NCBI GenBank assembly: GCA_028877215.1
Contig: JAPPFJ010000012.1
Span: 124,001 to 188,000, forward strand
Reading direction: 5' to 3'
DNA length: 64,000 nucleotides
DNA from: Gemmatimonadota bacterium
GTDB taxonomy: Bacteria > Latescibacterota > UBA2968 > GCA-2709665
A program made the translations under genes and the position numbers. How positions within the stretch are numbered: the first letter of the stretch is position 1; every line of letters begins with the position of its first letter. The notes under the pieces are model-generated. The model was not told the DNA's origin, searched no databases, and saw only the letters and a list, made by a program, of their open reading frames with translations. This document shows positions 9,343 through 18,690 of the stretch, piece by piece.

Positions 9343-10017
9343 TGGAGTCTTGGACTGCCCGTTGTGCCAACGAAGCGTCCGCGCACAGGTTCGTCTTCAA
9401 CGGGCATGTGCTACACGTCCAATCGAGAATACGGGAGATTCTTCGACTCCGCTCAGAATGACATGCTTTGCAATAGCCACTGGTGAAACGCTTAGCCCAC
9501 ACCTTCGCCAAAACTGTCATCCAGAGGAGGCCTGCGTACGACGTCGGCGAAACACGTCCGTTACACGTAAAAGCACGCTGCCATGCGGAGCAGGCCGACG
9601 AAGGATCTACTGCAGCATGGGATGATGGCAAAGCGTCTGGCATTCGGTCCGGCAACAAATGCAGCACAATCCCGCTCTCGCTTCGACTTCGCTCAAAAAG
9701 GCATGCGTTGCGAAAACCGTTGGCGAAATCTGTCGGTCAAGTGTCGGCACAAACCGTCATGCGGAGGAAGCCGAAAGGCACACGAAACGTCCGCGCAAAT
9801 GGTCCCGTGGCGGCTTCCGCTGCACATCCAATCGAGAAGACGGGAGATTCTTCGCTCCGCTCTAAATAACTTGACTCGCAACAACCATTGGCTAATTGTA
9901 TCGGTCAGGCCGTCGCTCCGCTCTGAATGACATGCCGGCCGATAGTCAAGCACGATGCTTCCTGCTGTCATCCAGAGGTAGCCAGTGTGAAGGTGGGGCA
10001 GACGTTCCTGTCTGCCA
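9343..10017. repeat. Cluster of short dispersed repeats
   Basis: No gene is supported here. The stretch alternates two repeat types: GGGAGATTCTTCG...CTCAGAATGAC (9430, 9840, 9915) and CTGTCATCCAGAGG (9517, 9967) leading to CCGACGAAGGATCTACTGC (9594). It ends in a GGCAGAC hairpin directly abutting the GT4 stop codon at 10018. Frames on both strands are repeat translations without family features. Confidence 0.7.
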
Positions 10018-11121
10018 TCATCCGAGCGAACTGACGTATACACGCTCCTGTTCCCGCGCAATCCGGTCCCAGGAAAAGTTGGCGGCCCATGCCCTCCCGT
10101 TTCTGCCGAGATCCGCGCGCAGGCGGGAGTCCTCGAGCAGACGATTCATGGCGCCCGCGAGGGCTTCCGGGTCCTCCGCCGGCACAAGCAGGCCGGTGCG
10201 GTCCCGCCGGATGGCGTCGACGAGCCCGGGGATTTCCGTGCCGATCACCGCTTTTCCGGCGGCGCCGGATTCGATGGCGGCGATGCCCCACCCCTCGAAT
10301 CGGGACGGCTGACAGGTGAACAGCGCGCCGGCGTAGAGGTTCCACTTTTCCGCTTCCGAGACCGGACCCGTGAGCTCCATCCGATCCGCTATGCCCAGGG
10401 AACGGGAGACGGACATCAGTTCGTTCCGGCGCGCTTCGGTACCCCGTCCGGCCAGAACCAGGCGGACGTCCGGATGCGCCGGTTTCAGCCTGGCGAATGC
10501 CGTGAGCAGGACGTCGATGCCCTTGTTGTAGGTGTCCAGGCGCCCGAAGAAGAGAATATAGTCCTCTTCGCGAGACTCTGCCAACGCGGGGTGACTCACG
10601 CCGTTGCATATCGTATCGATGGGCGTGTTCGGGCGCGCTCGTCTCTCCAGGTGGCGGGCGGTACTCGGAGAAACGGCGATGATCCGGCGGTGCAGCCGCG
10701 TGTGCAGGCCTTCGGCGGCGGCGGCCGCCAGCCCGATCCCGGGGTATTTCCGCGTGGCGTGTGCGGCGATGGGATGGTGAAAAACCATCACCGACCTCGC
10801 CTGCCGGGATGGAAGCGCGTAAACGGGCGAGAACGCGGAAAAGTCGTACACCCAGAGGTCGAAGGGCCACTCTGCCAGCGCCCTGGAAGCCAGCGCCGAG
10901 AAGCTCAGACGGCTGAGCAGATAGCTCCGGCCGGTCCCCAGCCGTCGGATTCGGATGCCGTCGCGGTCTTCATCCCGGGCGGCGCCGGGAAAGTGTCCCG
11001 TCAGGAGGGTGATCTCGTGACTTCCGGCAAGGCGGCGGTTGATTTCCATGGTCCTCACCGCGCCTCCTCCTCCGCACCAGGGGTTGTCCACGTCGTCGTA
11101 GATGGTGTGGAGGATTCTCAT
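10018..11121 (-). CDS. Family 4 glycosyltransferase
   Basis: The start is placed at the ATG at 11121 (MRILHTIYDD, 367 aa), because the upstream 39 codons of the open frame are translation of an R repeat. The protein has a glycine-rich acceptor-side loop (CGGGGAVRTMEINRRL), a GT-B linker (ICNGVSHP) and the donor-binding section ILFFGRLDTYNKGIDVLL, with the E-x7-E motif in FEGWGIAAIESGAAG. Retaining GT4 enzymes transfer hexoses or heptoses from nucleotide donors in LPS or polysaccharide synthesis. Its neighbour encodes an RfaE2-type heptose adenylyltransferase, which would fit a heptose transferase, though that is inference. Confidence 0.87.
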   Translation of the reverse strand: MRILHTIYDDVDNPWCGGGGAVRTMEINRRLAGSHEITLLTGHFPGAARDEDRDGIRIRRLGTGRSYLLSRLSFSALASRALAEWPFDLWVYDFSAFSPVYALPSRQARSVMVFHHPIAAHATRKYPGIGLAAAAAEGLHTRLHRRIIAVSPSTARHLERRARPNTPIDTICNGVSHPALAESREEDYILFFGRLDTYNKGIDVLLTAFARLKPAHPDVRLVLAGRGTEARRNELMSVSRSLGIADRMELTGPVSEAEKWNLYAGALFTCQPSRFEGWGIAAIESGAAGKAVIGTEIPGLVDAIRRDRTGLLVPAEDPEALAGAMNRLLEDSRLRADLGRNGRAWAANFSWDRIAREQERVYVSSLG

Positions 11122-11130
11122 AATCAGGGG

Positions 11131-11337
11131 AGACGGTAGAGGTGAGAAAATCGGGTAGACGCAAGACGTTAGACGGTAGATGAAATCCTTGCCAGATGAG
11201 ATATTCCTCCTTGCCTTTGGCACGTGAAGAATCGTCACAAGGCAAGTAATCTCTCCCGGCTCCCGGCTCCCCTCTCACCAGGTGGTGGGGCGGAGCGTGG
11301 TCCTCTTCCCTCTCCCGGCTTACGTCTTCCCGCTTTT
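11131..11337 (+). repeat. R element, copy R1 (defines the family)
   Basis: R elements consist of a purine-rich left arm of loosely tandem heptamers (TAGACGG, AAGACGT, GAGACGG), a core with CCTTGCC-NNN-GGCACG and a downstream AAGGCAGG, often a CACCAGGTGGTGGGG module, and a pyrimidine-rich right arm (CTCCCGGCTTACGTCT...CCCGCTTTT) complementary to the left. Here the core loop is TTT (TGCCTTTGGCA) and one GGTGGTGGGG module is present. The right terminus encodes the last codons and the TAA stop of the rfaE2-type gene on the minus strand. Confidence 0.85.
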
Positions 11338-11862
11338 GTATGTCTTGGTTTTTAAGATGCGTTTGATGACGGCGGTGGTTGAGGTTTGGTACGCCGTGGA
11401 TATGGTTACGGCGTGGCCGCCGGCGTCTTCCACTACCTCGCGGGCGACGATCTGGTCCTGCGAATAGTCCCCGCCCTTGACCAGGACGTCGGGCAGCAGG
11501 TCTCGAAGGATACCGTGCGGCGTGTCTTCCTCGAACACGCAGATATAGTCGACGGCTTCCAGGCCTGACAGCACGCCGATCCGTTCCTCGATCGACAGAA
11601 TCGGTCTGCCTCTGCCCTTGATGCGCCGCACGGAGTCGTCGCTGTTGAGCGCCAGGAGGAGCGCGTCGCCCAGGGAACGCGCCCGCTGAAGAAATGCCAC
11701 GTGGCCGGGATGGATCAGGTCGAAGCAGCCGTTGGTGAAAACCAGTGTTGCGCCGGCCTCTTTGAGACGCCGCCGTACCCCTCGGATCTGATCCGGCGTG
11801 AGGACCTTTTTCCCGGCGGCGTCGGGATCGAATCGGACGGAGAGCGCCTGGTCGGGAGTCAT
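11320..11862 (-). CDS. rfaE2: D-glycero-beta-D-manno-heptose 1-phosphate adenylyltransferase (RfaE domain II type)
   Basis: This 180-aa nucleotidyltransferase has the TNGCFDLIHPGHVAFL motif (HxGH, about residues 43-58) and the IKGRGRPI...ERIGVLSGLEAVD section typical of RfaE/HldE domain II, followed by KGGDYSQDQIVA. It should make ADP-heptose from heptose-1-phosphate for LPS or S-layer glycan precursors. The kinase half of HldE is absent, so a separate kinase is expected. The C-terminal residues YKSGKT and the stop codon are encoded by the end of R element R1, so the original C-terminus was probably replaced. Confidence 0.9.
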   Translation of the reverse strand: MTPDQALSVRFDPDAAGKKVLTPDQIRGVRRRLKEAGATLVFTNGCFDLIHPGHVAFLQRARSLGDALLLALNSDDSVRRIKGRGRPILSIEERIGVLSGLEAVDYICVFEEDTPHGILRDLLPDVLVKGGDYSQDQIVAREVVEDAGGHAVTISTAYQTSTTAVIKRILKTKTYKSGKT

Positions 11863-11906
11863 ACGGAACCCAATGCGGATGGAGGTGCGGGCCGTGAAAC
11901 AGTATT

Positions 11907-12500
11907 CTACAACACGCCCTTCGTCGAAGGGATCCCCTCAACCCCCGGATCAAGCCCGCAGGCCTGCCTGAGCGCCCGGCCGGCAGCCTTGAAAATCGCC
12001 TCGGTGGCGTGGTGCGCGTTTGTCCCGCGAATCAGGTCGATGTGTGCGTTCAGACGGCCGTGGTCCGTGAGCGACCGGAAGAACTCCGGGCTCATCACCG
12101 TCGGGTACGCGCCGACCATCTCGTCGGGCATGTCGGCGTTGTAGACCAGGAACGGCCGCCCCGAGAGGTCGACGGCAGCGCGCGCCAGGGCTTCGTCCAT
12201 CGGCACAAAACTGTGTCCGAAACGCGTGATACCGGCCTTGTCGCCCAGCGCCTCCGAGAATGCCCTGCCCAGACAGATGCCCACGTCTTCCACCGTGTGG
12301 TGCGCGTCCACGTCCAGGTCGCCCCGGCAGGCGACGTCCAGGTCGAATCCTCCGTGTCGAGCGAACGCGTTGAGCATATGGTCGAAGAAACCGATGCCGG
12401 ATTCGAGCCGGCAGTCGCCCGACCCATCCAGGTTCAGCGTGAGATCGATGTCGGTTTCCGATGTCTTGCGTTGTATGCGGGCGGTGCGAAGGACCGGCAT
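11907..12500 (-). CDS. hisB: Imidazoleglycerol-phosphate dehydratase
   Basis: This is a monofunctional 197-aa HisB, which converts imidazole glycerol phosphate to imidazole acetol phosphate in histidine synthesis. The metal-binding motifs are clear: GIGFFDHMLNAFARHGGFD near residues 36-54, DVDAHHTVEDVGICLG near residue 65, and the second half HHATEAIFKAAGRALRQA. The length is normal for the dehydratase-only form. It is the last his gene of the run, 94 nt downstream of hisC in the same direction. Confidence 0.96.
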   Translation of the reverse strand: MPVLRTARIQRKTSETDIDLTLNLDGSGDCRLESGIGFFDHMLNAFARHGGFDLDVACRGDLDVDAHHTVEDVGICLGRAFSEALGDKAGITRFGHSFVPMDEALARAAVDLSGRPFLVYNADMPDEMVGAYPTVMSPEFFRSLTDHGRLNAHIDLIRGTNAHHATEAIFKAAGRALRQACGLDPGVEGIPSTKGVL

Positions 12501-12594
12501 GGGGGTTTACCTTTCCCGTATGACTTCTCTCTCCCGACGACTGAACCGGCGGAAGCATGGCTGCGTGTTTCCACGGCAGGATCGACGATGTAAA

Positions 12595-13674
12595 TTACAC
12601 ACATGATTCCTTGAGTGTCTCTTCGAGTGCATCCAGAAAGAGGGTATTTTCCTCTGCCTTGCCGATGCTCACGCGCAGGGCGTTGTCCAGCAGTGGATAG
12701 GAAGTTACGTTGCGGATGAGGATGCCTCTTTCGATGAGTCCGTCGAAGACCCGGCCCGGGTTGCCGACTTCGAAAAGAATGAAATTGGCATGCGATGGAT
12801 GAGGGCGGACGCCCTCGACTTTTCCCAGGGCGGCGAACACCCGCTCGCGTTCCTCCCGGATCATCCCCACGCGTTCCCGGATCAGGCCATCGTGTTTCAG
12901 AATGTGCAGCGCCGCTGAGTGGGAGAAGACGTTGATATCGAACGGCACTTTGGCTTTCAGGACCTCCCGCGCGATTTCAGGATGCGCCATCAGGTAGCCG
13001 ATGCGGATACCCGCTGCGCCGAGGGCTTTCGAAAAGGTCTTCAACACGATGAGATTGGGATATTCCCCGATCAGGTCTCGGGCCGTCTCGTCGCTGAACT
13101 CCGCGTAGGCTTCGTCCACCATCACCAGTGCGTCGGTTTCTCCGAGCAGGGCTTCCAGGTCCGCATTGGAAACGACGCAGCCCGTCGGGTTGTTTGGGGA
13201 ACCGAGGATGATCATGTTCGCCGATTCCCGACAGGCGGCTTCCCGGATTCCCGGTACGTCGAAGGTGTAGTCCGCCCTTAGGTCCACCGGAACCACGCGA
13301 CCTCCGAAGAAGCCGGCGTAGAGGCCGTACAGCGAGAAACCGGGCGAGGGGATGACCACCGGCGCGCCTGGACGGGTGCTGACGGCCAGAACGAGCTGTA
13401 CGAGGGTGTTGGAGCCGTTGCATACGATCAGCGCGTCTGGACGCCAGCCGGCGAAGTCGGCCAGGGCCTCCACAAGGTCCATCTCCATCGGCTGGGGATA
13501 GCGAAACCAGGGCCGCTTCCGGACGTCTGCCAGGATCTCGTTCTTGAGATCGTCCGGAATGTCGAACGGGCTCTCGTTCTGATTCAGCTTTACCGGGCAG
13601 TCGTGGTGCGTCAGGTGGTACCCGTCCACGGAACGGATTTCCGGCCTGATACGTTTCAGAGGCGAATCGATCAT
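12595..13674 (-). CDS. hisC: Histidinol-phosphate aminotransferase
   Basis: This 359-aa fold-type I PLP enzyme has the substrate region LNQNESPFDIP, GSPNNPTG, the MVDEAYAEF aspartate/tyrosine motif, and Schiff-base lysine in LKTFSKALGAAGIRIGYL. It transfers an amino group from glutamate to imidazole acetol phosphate. It lies between hisD and hisB, and the his order supports HisC over related aminotransferases. Confidence 0.95.
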   Translation of the reverse strand: MIDSPLKRIRPEIRSVDGYHLTHHDCPVKLNQNESPFDIPDDLKNEILADVRKRPWFRYPQPMEMDLVEALADFAGWRPDALIVCNGSNTLVQLVLAVSTRPGAPVVIPSPGFSLYGLYAGFFGGRVVPVDLRADYTFDVPGIREAACRESANMIILGSPNNPTGCVVSNADLEALLGETDALVMVDEAYAEFSDETARDLIGEYPNLIVLKTFSKALGAAGIRIGYLMAHPEIAREVLKAKVPFDINVFSHSAALHILKHDGLIRERVGMIREERERVFAALGKVEGVRPHPSHANFILFEVGNPGRVFDGLIERGILIRNVTSYPLLDNALRVSIGKAEENTLFLDALEETLKESCV

Positions 13675-13763
13675 CGGACACGATCCAAAATGAGAACGCC
13701 GCGCCCGCGATGACGCCGGATTTCGGCGGTCGCGCGAGCGGGCGACTGTTGAGGCTGCCGGCG

Positions 13764-15059
13764 CTATTCCTGCCGGACACGGATGGCGTTGGCGTGCGCG
13801 TCCAGTCCCTCCGCTTCCGCCAGGGCGATGATATCGCCGGCCGTTTTCTTCAGCCGGCGGTCCGTGTAGGAGACGATACTCGAACTCTTCAGAAAGGTAT
13901 CCACGCCCACCGGCGAGGCGAACCGCGCGGCGCCGGCCGTCGGCAGAATGTGGTTCACGCCAGCGTAGTAGTCGCCGACGGGTTCGGTCGAGGCCGGGCC
14001 CAGAAAGACCGCGCCAGCGTTTTTGACCTCATTCAGGCGGTCCCAGGGGTCGCGGACAAGGAGTTCGATGTGTTCGGGGGCGATCCGGTTGGCGAGCCGG
14101 ACACCCTCGTCCAGGTCCGTTACCACCACCACCGCGCCGAAGTTGCGCAGGGCATTGCGGACGGCGTCCCGGCGGCCCAGGCGGGCGGCCTGCCGTTCGA
14201 CTTCGTCCGCGACCTCCCCGGCGAGATCTGAACTGGGCGTAATGCACACGACAGCTTCGAAGCCGCTCCCGTGTTCGGCCTGCGACAGCAGGTCTGCGGC
14301 GACGTGCCTGGGGTTGGCGCTCTCGTCGGCCAGTACGACGATTTCGCTGGGGCCGGCGACCATGTCGATGTCCACGGTTCCGAAGACCAGCTTCTTGGCG
14401 ATCTGCACGGACGGGTGGCCGGGGCCCACAAGCTTGTCCACCCCCGGGATCGACTCGGTGCCGTAGGCCAGGGCGGCAACGGCCTGGGCGCCGAAAATCC
14501 GATAGATTTCATTGACGCCCACGACGTGGGCGGCCGTCAGTACGGCCGGATGCACGGATCCGTCCGTACGCGGGGGCGTGGCCACGCAGATTCGCGTCAC
14601 GCCGGCGATGCCGGCGGGAATGGCGGCCATCAGCAGCGTTGAGAAAAGCGGGGCGCTGGCGCCGGGAATGAGAATGCCGACCTGCTCGATCGGGAGCACC
14701 CGCCTGCCGAGTACCACGCCGTCGCCGTCTTCGATGAACCAGGAGGTCTGCTTCTGTGCGTCGTGAAATCGCCGGATGTTGTCCGCAGCGGCCCTCATGG
14801 TTCTGATCAGGTCCGGGTCCGCTTCCCGGTAGGCGGCCTGGATATCCGTCTCCGGCACGCGCATCCCGTCCGCCGAAAGGTCCACGCCGTCGAATTCCCG
14901 GGTGTACTCCAGGACCGCATCGTCCCCGCGTTCCCGCACGGCGCGGACGACTTCCTGCGCGCAGGCCAGCAGGTCCGGCTCGAAATCGGTGGTCCGCGAA
15001 AGAATGGCGCGGAGTTTCGGGGGTGGATTCTCCGGATCATGGGTGACAACGTCGATCAT
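13764..15059 (-). CDS. hisD: Histidinol dehydrogenase
   Basis: This 431-aa enzyme oxidises L-histidinol to histidine in two NAD+-dependent steps. It shows family motifs including VLPIEQVGILIPGASAPLFSTLLM, GVNEIYRIFGAQAVAALAYGT, VDKLVGPGH, DMVAGPSEIVVLADESANP, and LLSQAEHGSGFEAV with the metal-ligand QxxH, and C-terminal APEHIELL. The ATG overlaps the hisG stop in TGATG, so the two are translationally coupled. Confidence 0.97.
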   Translation of the reverse strand: MIDVVTHDPENPPPKLRAILSRTTDFEPDLLACAQEVVRAVRERGDDAVLEYTREFDGVDLSADGMRVPETDIQAAYREADPDLIRTMRAAADNIRRFHDAQKQTSWFIEDGDGVVLGRRVLPIEQVGILIPGASAPLFSTLLMAAIPAGIAGVTRICVATPPRTDGSVHPAVLTAAHVVGVNEIYRIFGAQAVAALAYGTESIPGVDKLVGPGHPSVQIAKKLVFGTVDIDMVAGPSEIVVLADESANPRHVAADLLSQAEHGSGFEAVVCITPSSDLAGEVADEVERQAARLGRRDAVRNALRNFGAVVVVTDLDEGVRLANRIAPEHIELLVRDPWDRLNEVKNAGAVFLGPASTEPVGDYYAGVNHILPTAGAARFASPVGVDTFLKSSSIVSYTDRRLKKTAGDIIALAEAEGLDAHANAIRVRQE

Positions 15060-15979
15060 CAGTAGATCACTTTATTCAATGGATATTCGATAATGCCTTC
15101 GGCGCCCTTGTTCTTCAGCAGGGGCACGGTGTCGCGCACGACGCGTTCGTCGACGATAACCTCCACGGCCACCCAGTCGCCGTCGAGCAGATTGGAAATG
15201 GTGGGGTTGTTCAGCGCCGGAAGCAGTCCCACGACCGCGTCCAGATCCCGCCTGCGTACGTTCATCTTCAGGCCCACCTTGTCTTCTGCCTGGAAGGCGC
15301 CCACGAGCAGCGTGGCGATATTCTGAGCTTTCTCCCGCTTCCACGGGTCGTCCCATGCGCTTCTGTTGGCAATGAAGCGAGGGGTGGTCTCGAGCAGGTC
15401 CTCCACAACCCGGAGTTTGTTGGCGCGAATCGAAGACCCGGTTTCCGTGAGTTCCACAATGGCGTCCACCAGCCCGGGCTCGTAGGCCCCGCCGCCGTCT
15501 CCCCCCGTCCTCGCGCCCGCCGTCCGGACCTTGGCCTCCGTGGACCCCCAGGAGAACTCCACCTCCGCCTGTACGCCCCGCGCTTCCAGGTATTTCCGGG
15601 TGACGTTGACCAGTTCCGTCGCGATACGCCTGCCCTGGAGGTCTTCCACGGTGCGCACCGGGGATTCTTCCGGCACGGCGATGATCCATCGCGCGGGCTG
15701 TGCGGTGGATTTGCTGTAAGGCAGTTCCGCTACCTCGACGACGTCGGCGTCGTTTTCCAGGATCCAGTCCCTGCCCGTCAGGCCCACGTCGAGTACGCCC
15801 CGTTCCACGTAGTGGGCGATTTCCTGTGCGCGCAGGAAGAGGCCCTCCAGGTCCGGATCGTCGATGGACGGGATGTAGGACCTGTGATTGGCGCGAATCC
15901 GATAGCCGGCGTTCGCGAACAGATTGAGCGTGGACTCCTGGAGGCTGCCCGACGGCAGCGCGATTCTCAAAACCGCCAT
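15059..15979 (-). CDS. hisG: ATP phosphoribosyltransferase, long form
   Basis: This 306-aa enzyme catalyses the first committed step of histidine synthesis (ATP + PRPP). The N-terminus RIALPSGSLQESTLNLFANAGY, DVGLTGRDWILEN and the PRPP loop with RIATELVNVTRKYLE are present. A C-terminal ACT-like regulatory part follows (DAVVGLLPALNNPTISNL...VDERVVRDTVPLLKNKGAEGIIEYPLNKVIY), so it is the long, directly histidine-inhibited form that needs no HisZ. It heads the his run hisG-hisD-hisC-hisB. Confidence 0.96.
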   Translation of the reverse strand: MAVLRIALPSGSLQESTLNLFANAGYRIRANHRSYIPSIDDPDLEGLFLRAQEIAHYVERGVLDVGLTGRDWILENDADVVEVAELPYSKSTAQPARWIIAVPEESPVRTVEDLQGRRIATELVNVTRKYLEARGVQAEVEFSWGSTEAKVRTAGARTGGDGGGAYEPGLVDAIVELTETGSSIRANKLRVVEDLLETTPRFIANRSAWDDPWKREKAQNIATLLVGAFQAEDKVGLKMNVRRRDLDAVVGLLPALNNPTISNLLDGDWVAVEVIVDERVVRDTVPLLKNKGAEGIIEYPLNKVIY

Positions 15980-16008
15980 TCAAGTTTCCCCTGTGATGGA
16001 CGGTCACA

Positions 16009-16037
16009 AAATTCACATAATCTATCATACTTGTCAA
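16009..16037 (-). promoter_or_regulatory. Candidate hisG promoter (strong -35, weak -10)
   Basis: Reading the minus strand, a perfect TTGACA (16037-16032) stands about 50 nt before the hisG ATG. At 16-18 nt spacing the -10 options (GAATTT, TGAATT) are poor, so the call is tentative. The region is AT-richer than the surroundings and is the only obvious site for the his operon. Confidence 0.4.
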
Positions 16038-16113
16038 CATAAACCTATCCCAAACAGGCGAGGAAAGGCCCGCGTGGCCGGTGGACGGGCGCCCGAAGGC
16101 TTCCGCCCTTCGG

Positions 16114-16142
16114 TTGACAAAACCACCGGAGAGGCGTAAGTT
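16114..16142 (+). promoter_or_regulatory. Candidate promoter for the phosphoesterase-uvrC genes
   Basis: TTGACA at 16114-16119 is followed after 17 nt by TAAGTT at 16137-16142. The -35 is perfect and the -10 matches in 3 of 6 positions. It lies about 90 nt upstream of the first plus-strand gene after the divergent his operon. Confidence 0.4.
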
Positions 16143-16228
16143 TGTCTTGATTTCAGGAGGGGCCCGCGGCCGGGGTTTCAACGTCCTTATCAGACGAAAA
16201 CCCGGTCTTCCAAACCGCACACGGACGG

Positions 16229-16732
16229 ATGGTTTCCATGGCACACGCGCATCTGGTGGGACTGATTGCCGACACGCACGACAACAAGGCTTCGGTGGAG
16301 AAGGCGACGGTGTTGTTCAACGAGCGGAAAGTCGGGCTGGTGGTGCACGCAGGGGACTATATCGCGCCCTTCAACGCCAAATGGATGGCCGGCCTGAGCG
16401 CGCCCATGGTGGGCGTATTCGGCAACAACGACGGCGAGCGCTTCGGGCTTCGCGCCCAGTTCGAGTCGCTGGGCGCCATCCACCGCGCGCCGTATGCATT
16501 CGTGCACGAGGGCAGGCGGCTGCTGGTTCTTCACGAACCCGATGAAGTGGACGCGCTGGCGGCAAGCGGCGCCTACGACGTGATCGTCTACGGTCATACG
16601 CACGAGATCGACGTCCGCACCGGCGGGACCCTGGTGGTCAATCCCGGAGAGGCGGGCGGCTGGGTGACCGGCCGGTGTACCGTCGGGCTGCTGGACCTGA
16701 AGAACATACAGGTCGAGATTCTGGACCTCTGA
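16229..16732 (+). CDS. YfcE/MJ0936-type metallophosphoesterase
   Basis: This 167-aa protein has the calcineurin-like metal motifs in order: IADTHDN (about 14-20), HAGDY, FGNNDGER and YGHTHEID, plus a closing NPGEAGG. Family members are small phosphodiesterases with broad in vitro activity and uncertain physiological substrate. An internal ATG at 16238 (MAHAHLVGLIADTHD) fits the family N-terminus as well as the first one. The gene is 49 nt upstream of uvrC and probably co-transcribed with it. Confidence 0.88.
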   Translation: MVSMAHAHLVGLIADTHDNKASVEKATVLFNERKVGLVVHAGDYIAPFNAKWMAGLSAPMVGVFGNNDGERFGLRAQFESLGAIHRAPYAFVHEGRRLLVLHEPDEVDALAASGAYDVIVYGHTHEIDVRTGGTLVVNPGEAGGWVTGRCTVGLLDLKNIQVEILDL

Positions 16733-16781
16733 CCGCGGGAACGGGGCGGCGGCGCAGGCCTCGCCGAACAAGGTATGGAAG

Positions 16782-18671
16782 ATGAACCCGGTATCGGAAA
16801 ATCGTAGTGCCGCACCGGCCAAAATGAGCCGTAAAGCCGTGCGCAGGCGCCTCAATGAGATTGTGTCTCATATGCCGCGGGAACCCGGCGTGTATTTGTT
16901 GAAGGACGAACAGGGGCGGATCATATATATAGGAAAAGCGAAATGTCTGCGAAGCCGGGCGCAGTCCTACATCCGGTCAAACGCGGACGACGGCAGGCGT
17001 CAGTTCCGGGCGCTCGTACGTAACGCGCGGGACCTGGAATATATCGTGGCGGATACCGAGGTGGACGCCCTGATCCTGGAGTCCAATCTGATCAAGGAGC
17101 ACAAACCCCGGTACAATATCAACCTGAAGGACGACAAGAAGTACCCGTTCGTCCGGATTACCGATGAGCCGTTTCCCAGAATCCTGTTTACGCGCGACGT
17201 GGTCAAGGACGGTTCGCGTTATCTGGGCCCCTATACTGACGTCAAGGCCTTGCGCCGGACCCTCGAAACCATGCACCGGCTGTTCCGGGTAAGGAGTTGT
17301 GATTACGCGCTGCCGGCGACGAACGTCCGTCTCTGTCTCGACTATGAGATCAAACGTTGCGACGGTCCCTGCGAGGGGCTTATCCCGGCGTCGGAGTACC
17401 GCAAGATCGTGCGCGAGGCCGTGCTGTTTTTGACGGGGCGCCACACGCAGGTGGTCGCCGCGCTGAAGGAACGCATGCGGAATGCGGCCGGCGAACAGCA
17501 CTTCGAGGAGGCCGCGGTCTACCGGGACCGGCTGCGCGACCTGGAGCAGACGACCAACCGCCAGAGAGTGGTGTCCGCGGAACAGAAAGACTGGGACACG
17601 ATCGCGGTCGCCAGGGAAGACGACGAAGCCTGCTGCGTGGTGATGGAGGTCCGGGAGGGCAGGCTCATCGGAAGGCAGCACTACTTCCTGGGAGGCGTCC
17701 TGGACGCGCCGATCGAAGAGGTGGTGGGCTCCTTTGTCCAATTGCTCTATCTGACGGCCTCGTTCGTGCCGGAGGAGATCTGCCTGCCGTGCGATATCGA
17801 GTCGCGCGAGACCGTGCTGGACTGGTTGCGGGGGCGGGCGGGCGGTCTGGTGGAGATCCGCGTGCCCCAGCGGGGCGACAAGGCGCGGCTGGTGAAAATG
17901 GCGGAGAACAACGCCGCGCTGCTGCTCAGCGAGCGCCGGTTGAGGCGGGAAAACAGGAGGTCCCAGGCGCCCGCCGCCGTCGCCGCGCTGCAGCGCGACC
18001 TGCGCCTCGAGCGGCCGCCGAAGCGGATCGAGGCCATGGACATTTCGAACTTCCAGGGGTCGGACCCCGTGGCGTCGCTGGTATGTTTCGTCGACGGCAG
18101 GCCCCGGAAGTCCGAGTACAGGCACTTCAGGATTACGGGTATCGAGGGCCCGGACGATTTCGCGATGATGCGCCAGGTGGTGACGCGGCGTTTCAAACGG
18201 CTGATGGAGGAGGGGCGGTCGTTTCCCGATCTGCTGCTGATCGACGGCGGCAAAGGGCAGCTCTCCAGCGCGGTGGCGGCGTTGAATGCGGTGGGCGTCC
18301 GGGATCAGCCGGTGATCGGTCTCGCCAAGCGTCTCGAGGACGTCTTCCTCCCGGCTCACCCTGACCCTCAGAATATCCCCAAGGCCTCGGCGGCGCTCAA
18401 ACTGTTGCAGGCCGTCCGGGATGAGTCGCACCGGTTTGCGGTCACCTATCACCGCAAGTTGAGGCAGAAACGAACGCTGGCTTCCCGGCTGGATGAGCTG
18501 GACGGCGTGGGTCCGGCCAGGCGGAAAGCGCTTCTGGCGCATTTCGGATCCATGAAAAAGGTCTGGGAGGCGGGCGTCGCGGAACTCGCGGCGGTGGAGG
18601 GCATCGGACCGAAGCTCGCCGAACAGATCGCGGACCAATTGGCAATGGATCTGTCGAAACAAAGTCAGTGA
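16782..18671 (+). CDS. uvrC: Excinuclease ABC subunit C
   Basis: This 629-aa nuclease makes both incisions in nucleotide excision repair with UvrAB. Domains in order are: GIY-YIG (PGVYLLKDEQGRIIYIGKAK, about residues 35-55), a Cys-containing region, the UVR motif (FEEAAVYRDRLRDLEQT, about 240), the RNase H-like endonuclease domain (RIEAMDISNFQGSDPVAS, about 415) and a C-terminal double helix-hairpin-helix (LDGVGPARRKALL...VEGIGPKLAEQI). All main motifs look intact and the length is normal. R element R2 follows 19 nt after the stop. Confidence 0.97.
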   Translation: MNPVSENRSAAPAKMSRKAVRRRLNEIVSHMPREPGVYLLKDEQGRIIYIGKAKCLRSRAQSYIRSNADDGRRQFRALVRNARDLEYIVADTEVDALILESNLIKEHKPRYNINLKDDKKYPFVRITDEPFPRILFTRDVVKDGSRYLGPYTDVKALRRTLETMHRLFRVRSCDYALPATNVRLCLDYEIKRCDGPCEGLIPASEYRKIVREAVLFLTGRHTQVVAALKERMRNAAGEQHFEEAAVYRDRLRDLEQTTNRQRVVSAEQKDWDTIAVAREDDEACCVVMEVREGRLIGRQHYFLGGVLDAPIEEVVGSFVQLLYLTASFVPEEICLPCDIESRETVLDWLRGRAGGLVEIRVPQRGDKARLVKMAENNAALLLSERRLRRENRRSQAPAAVAALQRDLRLERPPKRIEAMDISNFQGSDPVASLVCFVDGRPRKSEYRHFRITGIEGPDDFAMMRQVVTRRFKRLMEEGRSFPDLLLIDGGKGQLSSAVAALNAVGVRDQPVIGLAKRLEDVFLPAHPDPQNIPKASAALKLLQAVRDESHRFAVTYHRKLRQKRTLASRLDELDGVGPARRKALLAHFGSMKKVWEAGVAELAAVEGIGPKLAEQIADQLAMDLSKQSQ

Positions 18672-18690
18672 GAATGTCGAAATGCCAGAA

